Shown here piece after piece: positions 33,711 through 46,014 of a DNA stretch of 64,000 nt. The notes beneath the pieces were generated by a model, which saw only the letters and a list, made by a program, of their open reading frames with translations, searched no databases and was not told the origin of the DNA. The translations under genes and the position numbers were made by a program. Location of the stretch: positions 29,869,326-29,933,325 of the forward strand of contig OZ026844.1 in NCBI GenBank assembly GCA_964023205.1, in the 5' to 3' direction. Each line of letters starts with the position of its first letter. The stretch's first letter is position 1. Source of the DNA: Lutraria lutraria (taxonomy: Eukaryota; Mollusca; Bivalvia; Venerida; Mactridae).

Positions 33711-34606
33711 TTGCTAGATTGTTGTTTTCCCTTTCTTCAAATGTACTATCTTCCACAATTATATAGACAAAAGATACAAGCAATGTCCTCTGAATGTTCT
33801 TTTAAAACCATGCAATGATAATATCAATTATAAGCAAAGCTGAAGGTTATTAAAAATACATGTACGATGTTAATGTAATTGTTTTTTAACTTTCCTGATG
33901 CATGTCTTACTATGCATTTATGAAGTCTTCCTATGAAATCAGAAATTGCAATAATTGCATGAGATGAATCTAGAAAGTTCCTTTTCTACTCAGAATGTGA
34001 AAAATTTCAACTGCCTCTTGTAGGTTTCTTATGATTAAAATATTCATTTTGCTCGATACAGTACAGTGTCCGCCATTAGTGTAGACTCAATGGTTTGGGT
34101 CGTTGTTTTGACCATGTACGACCGGTGTGAAGAATGCCTCTCAAATTGTGAGTTTTTGTCCACTGTATTATGATGAAACATGCAAATTAACTGTTACCAC
34201 AGCCATTGTTTACTACAACAAGTATAATATCCAGAGTCATTGATGATTTTATGATCATCAGAAGAATAATGAATGTATGGCCAACTAAATAAAAAGTGCA
34301 CATCTTACTCTATTAACTCTCTTTGGAGTTGGAATATGCTACGAAAAATACAAAAAGAATTCTGTTTTAATCCGTAATATACTGTCTACATTAAAACGCT
34401 TCAAGCGAAACGAGAAAATATATACTCATGTATTCGTACTAAAGATACTATTTGATGTGAACTATCCTCTGTAATTAACATGTTGTGGTTTGTTTGTGGA
34501 AAGTTACCTGTTTTGAAGTATTCATTAACTAATTGCCAATTGCATTGACCTAAAGGTCTCTTTAGAATTTTTTCGCCGACGTATTTTTGTACAATAAAAA
34601 TAAACG

Positions 34607-35240
34607 ATATAATTGATATTAATGAAGATATTAATGAATATATAATTGAAATTTAATGAATATATGATACTAGACATTAATGAATATATTATAGATATAC
34701 ATGATATGATCGATATTAACGAAGATGTGATGTATATCATAAAGATATTATATATATTATGAATATATTGATGAAGATATAGATATTAATGAAGATATGA
34801 TAGACATTAATGAAGATATAATAGATTTTAATGATGATATGATAGGTATTTATAAATGTATGATAGATATTAATGAGAATTTGATAGATATCAATGAATG
34901 TGTGGCATACATTGATGAAGATATGATAGATATTATTGAAGAGTTATTAAAGATATGACATAAATTATAATATTATTTATGAAAATATGAGAGATATTAA
35001 TGAAGATATGATAAATATTAATGAAGTTATTATAGATATTAAAGAAATATGATATATATGAGTGAAAATAGTATAAATATTGATGAAGCTGTGATGGATA
35101 TTAATGAATATAATTAAGATGTAATTAATGAAAATATGATGAATATCAATGAAGATGTAATATATATTATTGAAAACATGATAGATATTTAATGAACCTA
35201 TAATAGATATAAATGAAGATATGATTAAATAAATGAAGCG
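34607..35240. repeat. Degenerate 21-bp minisatellite
   Basis: The unit ATTAATGAAGATATGATAGA(T) repeats at 21-bp spacing with point variants, for example seven consecutive 21-bp units from about 34768, and again after about 34990. Occasional 18-25-bp units break the phase. Because 21 is a multiple of three, a plus-strand frame (about 34748-34957) reads INEDMID-type heptapeptides without a stop. There is no start or splice context to suggest translation. Confidence 0.8.
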
Positions 35241-35865
35241 TTTGACCACAGATATACATACAACTGTCGTAAAAATCAGTACATATTCAAAGTAAGGCAA
35301 ACTGTCTTTTTATATATCTTGAACGTTCAGTTATTTTTCAATTATGACAAGTTATAATTAGCAATTATCAAAGTCGTCAGATTTTGATTCCCCGTAAAGT
35401 ATTTAAGGAGTGGAGTAATTCCAACCTTTGTTCATTAATGCGCTTTTAATACACAAGCCATCCTTGAAGGAAGTAATATAATCAGCTCTGTATCTGCGCG
35501 GATTAGTCAGACCTGTCCAATCTAGCCTTTAAGTCATTTCAATACGTGTATCGTCATTTTCTGTACTTACAAATGATTATTGGACATTTACAACTAACAT
35601 TTTGTTGGGCTGCATATCTCCGACGTGTCTGTAGGCTTTCCTGCTTGTTTCCTGTCATGATTAATAATTATTGTCTGTAATAGATATTCATTTTCTCCAT
35701 TCCCTATCATTTATATTTCGTTTTGTACATTTACTATACACATGTGTACACTTTGAAAACATATCAATGGCATAGTAAGAGGAATCCTCACAATTAAAAA
35801 ATGTGTTAATGTTAGAAACCCCTTTATGGAAAGTGTGTGTATTTGAGAGGAAGCTCCTGTGTTTT
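35241..35865. other. Non-coding stretch
   Basis: No gene or repeat boundary recognised. Confidence 0.3.
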
Positions 35866-36695
35866 ATTAGCCCACATGAGCACTTGTGCTCATGGTGATT
35901 ATTTGTGATCAGTCTTTGTCCGGCGTCGTGCAGTGTGCAACGTGCGTCGTCCGGCGGCAACTTTACTTGTGCACAAACCACGGGCCACATTTTTAGTCCA
36001 ATTTCCATAAAATCAGGTCAGAAAGTTAATATCGACACAATCTCGGATGAGTTCGATAATGAGTCTTTTTGGGTAAAATACTAGGTCACCAGAGCAAATT
36101 AACGGAAATCTTGTAAATGTTCTAGAAGTCACTGTTTTGATAGGATGTTCATGAACTTTTGTCAGAATGTTTATTTTAACGATATCGTGGACATGTTGGA
36201 TAATGGGTCATAGGGGGTCAATAACTAGGTAACCAGGTCAAATTGCTGGAAAACCTTGTGAATACCTTAGAAGTTACTGTTTTGATTGAATCTTCATGAA
36301 ACCCTGTAAGAATGTTTGTCTTCATGGTATCTTGGAAGCGTTCGTTAATTTCACAGTTTTTATTTGGATCTTCACCAGCTAGGGTCTCAAACTAGTTCAC
36401 CAGGTCAAATCTTTGGAAAAATCTTGTTTATGCTCTAGATGCACAGTTTTGATTAGTCACCAGGTCAAATCTTAGGAAAACCTTTATATTGGATCTTCAC
36501 CAAACATTGTCAGAATGTTTGTCTTGATAATATGTAAGATAAGTTCGAACTTCTGGGGTCAATAACTAGGTCACCTGGTCAAATCACGGGAAAACCTTGA
36601 CATCAACAGACTTATTGACACAGGTTCAAACAAATCTTTTAATCAGTGAACAATGAGTGTCATGTGAGCGATATAGGGCCATCTTGGCCCTCTTG
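35866..36695 (+). mobile_element. Helentron-like non-autonomous element, family C
   Basis: The head TTAGCCCACATGAGCACTTG...GTGCTCATGG forms a 5' hairpin. GCCCACATGA (35870-35879) is inverted as TCATGTGAGC (36660-36669), nine of ten matching. The core repeats a loose unit with CAGAATGTTTGTCTT, ACCAGGTCAAAT and GGAAAACCTTG. The 3' end is hairpin AGGGCC-atctt-GGCCCT (36675-36691) then CTTG. The short minus frame across the head is an artefact. Similar heads and tails are familiar from bivalve genomes (recollection, not a search). Confidence 0.7.
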
Positions 36696-39640
36696 CTAAG
36701 TGTATAAAAAAGGAATGTTTTGAAAATCTCTTTGAAAAACAAGTATTGCTTAACCGCGGTTATCAGTAAGTTCTAGTTTCATCACAGCATATGTAACTTG
36801 TGTATTCTAGTTTTTCTTTAATTCAAATAAACTTGTATTTTAAGGGATTGCTTTTCTAACCAAACAATATACATATTTATGTTTCCCTCGTCGTCTTCTC
36901 GTTCTAGGGGGACACGTAGAAAAAGGTGTTGCATAGCATAAGGCAGTTACCTGAATAAGCTTCGTGGACGGTGTTATCTCATCAAGAGGCATAAAAGGGA
37001 GTATTCAAATATAAGTTTACATGTAAAATTTATATTTGTAATGCAGTTGATATGTAATGCATGGACTGTTTTTTTAGAGAACTAAATAATAATCAGTTCC
37101 TACCATACGTTATTATTTTCTTGTAATATTAATTCTCTTTCTTCCTTCCTCTATTAGATTTTTTGTGAAGGATGGGCTACATAATGAAATAGCGAGCATA
37201 ATAATATCTAAGACGTCTGAAATAATCAAATCAAAGTCAGCATTATAAAGTGCATATTAACCATATTTTGTATTTATTTCTTACATTGTCTACATCTGAA
37301 TTCAAATCATTTATATCACTCTGTTGATACAAAATAGTTTTATTTCACCCTTCAATGACAACCATTATTAGCATCTGGTGCTAGATCAGTTTAAGACAAC
37401 ATATTCCACTTGAGTCCTTTATATGATATATTTTGCGGCTGTATGATTTCAATGTATCAAATGTTTTTGAAGGTAAGACACATTGCTAATCGTAAGGATT
37501 TTACTGAAATTCAAATTCAACGTTTATCAACAAATGAATATGTGACATGCATGTCCTATTCATCAATTAAATATATCGTATCAAACATGCACCAAGCCTT
37601 TTCACATGTATGACTATATACTAATTAATAATGGTGGCTGTCTACGCGAGATTCGACATAAGATATAATCTTCCTAAATTTGCCCGAAAAGTGCGTCTCG
37701 CATATAACTCTGTTAACCTAACCAGCTCATATATTGTCCCTCAGTCAGGAAAAAGTTAATATCAAACACGTGTCAATCAAACGACAAATATGATGTCTGA
37801 ATTGATTTCATTCATAGACAGGAACCTCTCGGGGACTTATCTGACAAGGTTATTGGCGAAGTGGAAAAGAATAACAAAACAGGTTGTACATTGAGAAACA
37901 TTCATTTAAGACTAAATTCAGTTTTTTGTCCATCTTTGGTTACTGGTATTAGTATGTTATGTGAAGTAGTTTTTATCCGCAAACTGCTTCACTAAGCTTG
38001 AAATTCTAATGTCTTGTCCGTTGTAGTTTGTGTGAGATTAGAACGGTAGAAACATAACACTGCCCGTTTAAAGATAAAAAAGGATCAACCACATTAATAA
38101 AGTCGAACAATTCCACGTTGTAAGTAACTTTTTAGAACACGTACATCGACAAAGAAATTTTAAAGGTTAATACAAACATCTTTAAATAGACTCAATGGTG
38201 AAGACCTAATACAAATTCAGAAAAAAAAACCTTAAAAACATGTCACATTCAATACATGTCTTCATTCCAGACAAACATTGGGCTAGATGTGTCAAGCATG
38301 TATTAGCGAAAACATGCAGCGTGTATATATATTAAAGTATGTTTTCTGGGTTTGCACACGGACAAAACGCGCCATACGTACAGTGTGAATGTTATCTCAC
38401 AACATAATCGAATAACGTAATAATGTATTGTCCATCGGAATGGGAATATCACGTCTAATATACTTGCATGTTGAAACTCCAACGATCACGAATAATGTAT
38501 TTGAATGCTGATGGTTATGCTACCTCCGATGCTGTGTGTGTTTTTATTGCTTGGTTGCATCATGTGCGAATTCTCAACAACCCCTTTGTCATTTTCTAAT
38601 TGCCAATGCATTGTATTTATGACTGAAGTGCTAAATCAAAGTAATGTGCGCGTGACGCCTGGCCTGTTTCTTAATGTGGTTGTTGTCTTCATAATTTCTC
38701 CTGAAGGTGCATTTGGCATGTGCTAACACCTTTTATTCTCAAAATTGTAAAACCATGATTTTAGGTTTTCTTGAAATATGTCCCCAAGAGTATTGGGTTA
38801 TAGCACTGGTTATGTGGAAGTTTTACGCAATCCAGGGGAAGATCATTCCGCGCAACTTCGAATTAATGCAAAAACTTGATCAACTTCATCGTTTATGACA
38901 TCTTGATATGCACTGATATGAAACACTGATTCGATTTATACAATTGATTACTTAGTACAAATGTTCCTAAAACGTAAACTCATTTAGGTCTGGTGTTTAA
39001 TAATATTCCGCGGTAAAACTTTACAGGAGTACGTACTTCCCTCTACATTGTATAAGGAAGTCTGGCATTTGGCAGACTTTTGATTACACTACAACTTATG
39101 TGGCCATTGGCAATTTTCGAGTGAAAGATTGAAGTAATAGCACCTGACATTCCCAGGCAATTCCTTTTCATTTTCTACTTATACAACGGCGAGAGACATA
39201 TATTCCATAGTTGAAATTTATTAGTTCAAACACTCATATAAGTAGAAAAATGGAAACTGGAGTTGCTGCTTTTATAATCTTGTGAGAATTTCTTGCTGAG
39301 TTCAACAAATAAATAGACAGAGCAGAAAGAAACATGTTGTAAAATGTTTAATTGAGAATAAGTTGAAACTGGTTACTTTAAGATTGATTGGTATTGGAGC
39401 AAGTACGTACACATCATGGTCAAGAAAAGTTATAATTATCCAATTAACAGAAAAAATATTGCAAAAACAAAAAAACAAAACGGAAAAGGAAACTGGAGAA
39501 TGTGATTTAATGTTAAGCTTCAGGCTGTCCAAATAAACTGATATTTGTATGAAACCTTTAAGAATACGATTATATAGAACAGAACCAGGAACGTGTTATA
39601 AAAGGTTTGACCGCTCTGTCTATTTCAAACCCAGTTCTTT
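36696..39640. other. AT-rich non-coding stretch
   Basis: No gene recognised. Small frames at 37410, 38505 and 38707 (plus) lack motifs and splice support. Confidence 0.35.
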
Positions 39641-39884
39641 GTCGAGCCCGCTTGCGGTGAGCTCGACATATTCACCACAATGGCAGTTGCGTTTCTGTAC
39701 GTTAGTTAGTCCGGCCGGATTTTCCTTGTCTAGGCTGTATCTCTCTTATGCATTTACATTTAATAAAATAACTTGGCATAATTGTTAAACACCATAAGAC
39801 GGTCTGCAGTGCACAATAACCAGGTCTGACGCTCAAAGGTCAAGGTCACACTTAGAAGTCAAACATAAAAAATTAGCATTCTAT
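39641..39884 (+). mobile_element. Helentron-like family B, 3'-truncated copy
   Basis: Begins GTCGAGCCCGCTTGCGGTGA as at 16946, contains one internal unit (TTGTCTAGGCTGTATCTCTC...CAAAGGTCAAGGTCACAC), and loses similarity after AATTAGCATTCTA. The 3' hairpin end is missing. Confidence 0.7.
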
Positions 39885-42800
39885 TTTAGACTACCAGTTT
39901 AGAAACGAACGGGAAGCATTTACTGCGGACTATAGACACGAAATTAGCTTACAACTTAATGGATAATAGGATTTTGTCCCGAATTGACTTCGAATAGTAT
40001 CTAAGGATATTTCTAAGATTTTCTTCACACTGTAGTTATAACTTTACCGTCAATATACCAGAGATAAACAGTAACATGTCTTTTATTGAGTTTGATATAC
40101 TTTTTAGCGTAGGTTCAGCACAATACATGTACATGTATAATTAAGTGCTATAATATCTACCTCTTGCATATTTTGCCTTTAGAGCATTATCTATGAATGT
40201 TTGATCCCGAACAAACATGGGAATTAAAACGAACAAGATTGACAAGACACATGTATTGCTTCAGTTGAAATATTTGGCCATGTTCTTATTTTCACCATAC
40301 TTCCGAGTGATTCAACCTGATGAATAAAAAGAGCTGAGCATAAAAACAAACAACTGTCAGTAACAACTATCAATAGTAAATGAAATCAAAATTATGTACG
40401 TTTTTGGTACAGTTCGATTTTATTAAACTGTCAAAGCTGAATATATTACACGATCGCTGGACGCGTTTACTTTTAATAGCTTCGTACAATAGTCAATAGT
40501 TTTGGTTTATTTTACGTCAACCGTACAATCGTTATAATGAAGAGAACACACAAAAGTTAGCGAATCTTGCCGAAGACACTTCGGTCGTGAAAATATACAG
40601 CTTTGATATTTTAATAATGTCGGGACTATACAAGCAGAAAAACATACTCCATGTATAGTGCTTGCCATCTGACATCTGTGTTTGACTTCTACTTGTGTCA
40701 TGACGACAAACTATATTAGCATATTTCTTTAGAAACTAATTGACAAACAAACCGGGGGGAGACTTTGTGATTTACAATTTGTCCCAAACGTCATTTACGG
40801 TATGAAGTCTGTTTAAAGCTGTTGAATGTTCAAATAAACCCTAGCATCGTATTGTATGTTTATCAAATAAACGCCTTTAATTACTGTGGAGCTGTCTGGT
40901 TTCTTGTTACGTTACAAACTACATTTTCATTGTCCGTGACGTAGTTTAGTCTTAAGCGGTGTTTAACACTAGACTAGCAGATTTCTGGAGGACTTAAGGG
41001 GTGAATGGAAAACTTCGACGTTCTTTGTGAGTCTCTTTTGAGCATTTTAAGGTACCTTTAAGGTTAATTATATATTAAGGGAACTAAATAAAGTAATTTA
41101 ACTCAACTAAAAACTGCAAGTACCGGCTTTAAGTACCGGTAAACTCGTAAAAAGTGAAACTGTAAAATAGGGGCCCGGGGTCTCCCTGGTTGTGTTGCTA
41201 TTGTCTCTGGGACCAGACAGATGTGAGGGAGATGACCATCTAGCCTGTGGAACGTCAATGATTCCATATTGAAGTTCTACTGTACGTTTATAAATTAGGT
41301 TGTATCAACATAGTTCATAAACGAGGTGTTTTGCGGTTCTTGTGTATGGAGATTTACCGGGCTGTTACGTAAATCCTTACATTTCATTTGCAGCGTGTTA
41401 AAGTAATTAAATACACAACAGTATATATGTATATATATCTTAGACGCTTTAAATAATAATTTATTTACCATACATTGTCTTGATGCAGACATTCGTTCCT
41501 CATGTTACTTATTACGGTAATTTACAACACTAATTACATAACTGGCGTTTATTTATTTATTTCATTGACACGGTATGGTATCACGAAATTCTGTAATTAC
41601 CTTCTTGCAGTGACAAATTATGGCAGAAAATGTTATTCATGGCACACATCGCCATCCATTATTATCGCGTATTTTAGATTATATCTTGATGTACGACGTT
41701 ACGCTGAAAACTATTACCATGGGTTTGTGCGTCATTGACATTCTAAGAAATAAATGAATAGGTTATACAATACGAATACATTTCTTGTGCTATATTAAGT
41801 ATAATATCTACGTTCTTTTTATACCAATGTAGGCACATGCTGGTTGTCATGTAATCCTGCTCGCAGTTTATTAAATGATGGTAATTCTTGTGACTCATTC
41901 TGGTGAAGAAACAATTCATATTTGTGTCGTTATTGGTGCCAACACGATCATGATGATAAAGACAGCCTACCCCCCCCCCAAAAAAAAAAAAGAATCCCGC
42001 CCACCTTTTTTTGTATCTTTACATTTATTTATTTACTACATTTAATTCCACTATTTTTTCTAATTACGGAATGACTACGCTATTTACTTTATTTATTGGT
42101 AGGAATATCTTTGAACATTCGGGAACTTGTAAAAAAATAGGAGTAGTATCTGTTCTGTATTGTAAGCGATTGAACATGTTTGTTTTGGATTTCATTAATG
42201 GATGACGGTTTGCCTCCTCTACGAACATTAATGTCCGACAAAGAGGTGTTAAGTCTCATACCATGTCTGTCTGATGCGTCTTTTTGTCAAGTTCGATTTA
42301 CTACGTGCTTATAATTACACGTCATGAAATACTTTGAGAAACCATAGAAAATTTGCCTTGATGAATACCGGCAAAAAGTAACGACCGTTATTATGCGAGA
42401 CTCCGTTGGGACGACTGAAAATACATAACAGCAACAAAGTGACCTTGACTAGTATCATAATTATACATTCAGAACATTATTTAAAGCTTCCAGCCGTCGA
42501 CGTTCAAGAAAATTATATGAGTGTTAGTTTCTATGAATATATAATTCAAGATTGTTATTACACCGAAATGATCTTTAAAATTTATCTATTTTATATTATT
42601 TTAGAGTTCTATGCACGGAATTCTTAGGTCGGGTTTATAGATTTCACCGATAGTACAAACACACGTGTGGGTTTTTATCCATCTCGTGTTTTTTAGCAAA
42701 CATTATGCTACCTTCCTTGAGAACTCAATAATTCTATTAAAACTTTCGTACTTCGAACATCTCATATTTGTGTTTTGATGATTATGAAAAGACCTTAAAA

Positions 42801-43009
42801 TATGATATTTTTCATTAATACTTTCCTCGTCTTGGTCCCAGGACGCCTGTCGTTTGGAATGAGAGATGTTTTATATTAACGTGAACTCACTGTCAAGTAC
42901 AAGTATCTACGCCAATCATCAAAACACTGACAGGAAAACTATCTTGACAGAAAATGGAAAACTATAAAATATGCAATATATTATTTAAACCAACTGAACA
43001 TATTTAGTC
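39885..43009. other. AT-rich non-coding stretch
   Basis: No gene recognised. A C10-11/A12 run lies near 41971-41992, reminiscent of the C/A run at 10569. Open frames at 40507, 41502, 42011 and 42406 have no recognisable motifs. Confidence 0.35.
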
Positions 43010-43076
43010 GGGCATAGTTCCTGTTCTGGGAGCAAGGTGATTCCCCGTCAGTACTTCCCGAACAGGAACTATGCCC
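43010..43076. repeat. Perfect 17-bp inverted repeat (hairpin)
   Basis: GGGCATAGTTCCTGTTC (43010-43026) and GAACAGGAACTATGCCC (43060-43076) are exact reverse complements around a 33-bp loop with CCCCGTCAGTACTTCCC. The AGTTCC(C/T)GTTC tip resembles the hairpin element at 25799. No matching target duplication seen. Confidence 0.65.
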
Positions 43077-44018
43077 TTCTCATCGAAGTTTGTTCACTAT
43101 ATTCCCTCAAACCAGGAGGAGAGTGCCGTAAGAAAATAGTTTTGTACATATGCAAGCAAAAGCAAGTATGTCTTGGCTCCGTATAGCTAAGCAATTAGTT
43201 GTGCTCAAACCTAATTATTAAAAACTCCAGTATTGTTACATTAGCTTAGATGTTACTCTTCTGTGTATTCTACTTTAAATTCCTGTAGTATTTCTCATAT
43301 TTGTTCATTCATTTGAGGCTCGTCGTGATATTATTGAATTTTTCACGTTCCAAAGGTTACATCTTTGTGCTATAGTTTAAGGGGTGTGTATATTGACTAG
43401 ATTGGCGTCTTTTCATTTCCCTAAGGATATGAGAAATCGTTTTTCTGAAAATAATTCGTATTTGAGATATAATAAGCTTATAATTTAATGTAAAACTATT
43501 CGTATCTTGTCTTAGAATGGTTTTGAACCGGTACGAGGGCCTAAGAAACTCCGAACGAGATATTAGCGAATACACCAGAGAAATAACACATAATGAGCTC
43601 GTTCTATATACATACGTGGCGATCTTTAGCATTTAATAATGATTGCCGCGATGTCCTTCTATTTTTTATTGATGAATCCATAGCTGTTCCAGTTTTAACT
43701 TTTGTGTTTATCTGTCAGTCGCTGCATTAGATATGCGTGTTCTCAGAGAAATATTACGACATGACAACAAGGCTGTGGCACAATACTTCAATCTATGTTT
43801 CGTCGATCGTTTATCGTGTTCATGTAATCTAGGCAATGGATAGAAAGTGTTAAGACTAGTCCGTCCACAAAGTCACAGATGGAAGTCTTTTAGGATGCAT
43901 TGTTGTGAATAAAACTTGTCGGCTATTGATTCATGCGTATATTCTTTTGAAATCATTCACTCGAAATTATCTATATTACATAAAACTCTTGAACAAATGT
44001 GGAATTTCCTTGAAGTCA

Positions 44019-45556
44019 TTATACCCCCAGATATGAAATATATGGGGGCTATATTGGATTCACGCTTGACGGTCGGTCGGTCGGTCGGTCCGTGCGTCTG
44101 TAGACACAATTTGTCCGGAGAATTTCTCAGCAACTACTTACAGGATTTTAATAAAACTTCACAGATGTGATCAGTAGTAAGCCTAGTTGTGCTAGCTTAA
44201 AGCATTTTTCGTTCGGATTAATTTTCACTGAGTTATACCCCTTTGTTGTTTTTATACAGTATATACAATAGGCAAATTTTGTCTGGACAATTTCTCAGCA
44301 ATTACTCACAGGATCTCAATGAAACTTCACAGAAGTGATCAGTAGTAAGCCTAGTTGTGCATGCTTAAAGCAATTATTGTTCGGATTAATTATCACTGAG
44401 TTATAGCCCTTTGTTGTTTTTATTCAGTATATACAATAGGCAAATTTTGTCCGGACAATTTCTCAGCAATTACTCACAGGATCTCAATGAAACTTCACAG
44501 AAGTGATCAGTAGTAAGCCTAGTTGTGCATGCTTAAAGCAATTTTTGTTCGGATTAATTATCACTGAGTTATACCCCTTTGTTGATTTTATACAGTATAT
44601 ACAATAGGCAAATTTTGTCCGGACAATTTCTCAGCAACTACTCACAGGATCTCAATGAAACTTCACAGAAGTGATCAGTAGTAAGCCTAGTTGTGCTAGC
44701 TTAAAGCAATTTTCGATCGGATTAATTTTCACTGAGTTATAGCCCTTTGTTGTTTTTATACAGTATATACATTGAGCAGATTTTGTCCGAACAATTTCTC
44801 AGCAACTATTCACAGGATTTCAACGAAACTTCACAGAAGTAATAAGTAGTTAGCCTAGTTGTGCATGCTTAAATCATTTTTCATTTGGATTGATTTTCAC
44901 TGAGTTATAGCCCTTTGTTTTTTTCTACAGTATATACAATAGGCAAATTTTGTCCTGACTATTTCTCATTGACTACTGCCAGGAATTCAATAAAACTTCT
45001 CAGAAGTGATGAGTAGTTAGCTTAGTTGTGCATGCATTAAGCTTGTCTTGGTTGGTTGAATTTTTTCACTGAGGTATGGCCCTTTGTTGTTTTTATACAG
45101 TGTATATACAATATCTCAGTAACTACTCATAGGAATTCATTGAAACTTCACAGAAGTTATAAAAAGCAAGCCAAGTTGTGCATGCAATAACCAGGTTTTG
45201 TTTGGATTAATTTTCACTGAGTTATGGCCCTTTGTTTTATACAATTAGGTAAATTTTGTCCTTACTATTTCTCAGCAACTACATGCAGGAATTCAGTGAA
45301 ACTTCTTAGAAGTGATAAGTAGTTTGCCAAGTTGTGCATGTCCACAATAGGTTTTGTCCAAGTAAATTTTAATGAGTTATGGCCCTTTGTTATTTTTTAT
45401 ATAATGTATATTTAGAAACTGGTCTGGATATATCTGAGCAACAATTTGCTGGTATTAAAAAAATGAAAATGCATTATATTTCCCTCTGTAAAATGTAACA
45501 ATAACTGTGTCAAGGCCGCATCTGGGGGTATTCATCACCTTTAGTGATAGTTCTAG
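44019..45556 (+). mobile_element. Helentron-like non-autonomous element, family A, long copy
   Basis: ATACCCCCAGAT (44021-44032) is inverted as ATCTGGGGGTAT (45520-45531). A (GGTC)n run follows the start. Units beginning TTGTCCGGACAATTTCTCAG lie at about 44113, 44281, 44449, 44617, 44785 and 44952, i.e. 168-bp period; more diverged units continue to about 45420. The 3' end is hairpin ATCAC-cttta-GTGAT (45534-45548) then AGTTCTAG|TT. No coding capacity. Near-identical to 62074-63114 apart from unit number. Confidence 0.8.
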
Positions 45557-46014
45557 TTACATTTACCATGTATTGTTTTACCCGTCATTTCTCACGGACC
45601 CACAGGGTGTGTTTGTTATTGCTCTCTTGGATCAATTAAAACAATTCATACGGGATGAAATCCAACTTACTTGACTAAAGCCTTTATAATCTACTCAAAA
45701 TAACTGGTATCTCAGAATAATCGACAATAACCAATAAACTGTCATGCAATATTAACTGTCTACACATTGTCCTTGTTAAATATTGTTCTACCATCTAAGT
45801 AGAGTATTTATCAATATAAACAATGCCCATTTATGAACCTGTTCAAACTTAATCTCGTTTCGTTTCAATGTTTTTACGTCGTTTTTAAATGATAGTTTAG
45901 TTATAACGGTGACTGGTTCCCCGTGCCAGTTTTCCTGGACTGTATTCCAATCAGTACTAACTTAAATCAACAAGAAACCATCGACTTCTCAGCCTTTCTG
46001 TCTAGGAAATATCA
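45557..46014. other. Non-coding stretch
   Basis: Nothing recognised. Confidence 0.3.

Larger units (their letters stand above)
28708..34605 (-). other. Probable receptor intron and intergenic DNA
   Basis: The AG acceptor next to 28707 shows the intron begins here on the receptor strand. No exon encoding a TM1 segment (GN-V pattern) was recognised in this interval. Contents are AT-rich with short palindromes (see 30602-30668) and one dispersed repeat (33535-33705). Short open frames at 29420-30162 have no family motifs. Confidence 0.4.

Noticed and set aside
34977..35300. 107-codon hydrophobic minus-strand frame as a membrane protein
   Set aside because: Arises from the AT-rich 21-bp minisatellite; Ile/Ser/Tyr/His low complexity only.
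35688..36008. 106-codon minus-strand frame
   Set aside because: Spans the head of Helentron-like family C and unique flank; a chance frame.
44019..45556. CRISPR-like regular array
   Set aside because: The 168-bp period, absence of unique spacers, eukaryotic context and transposon termini exclude it.
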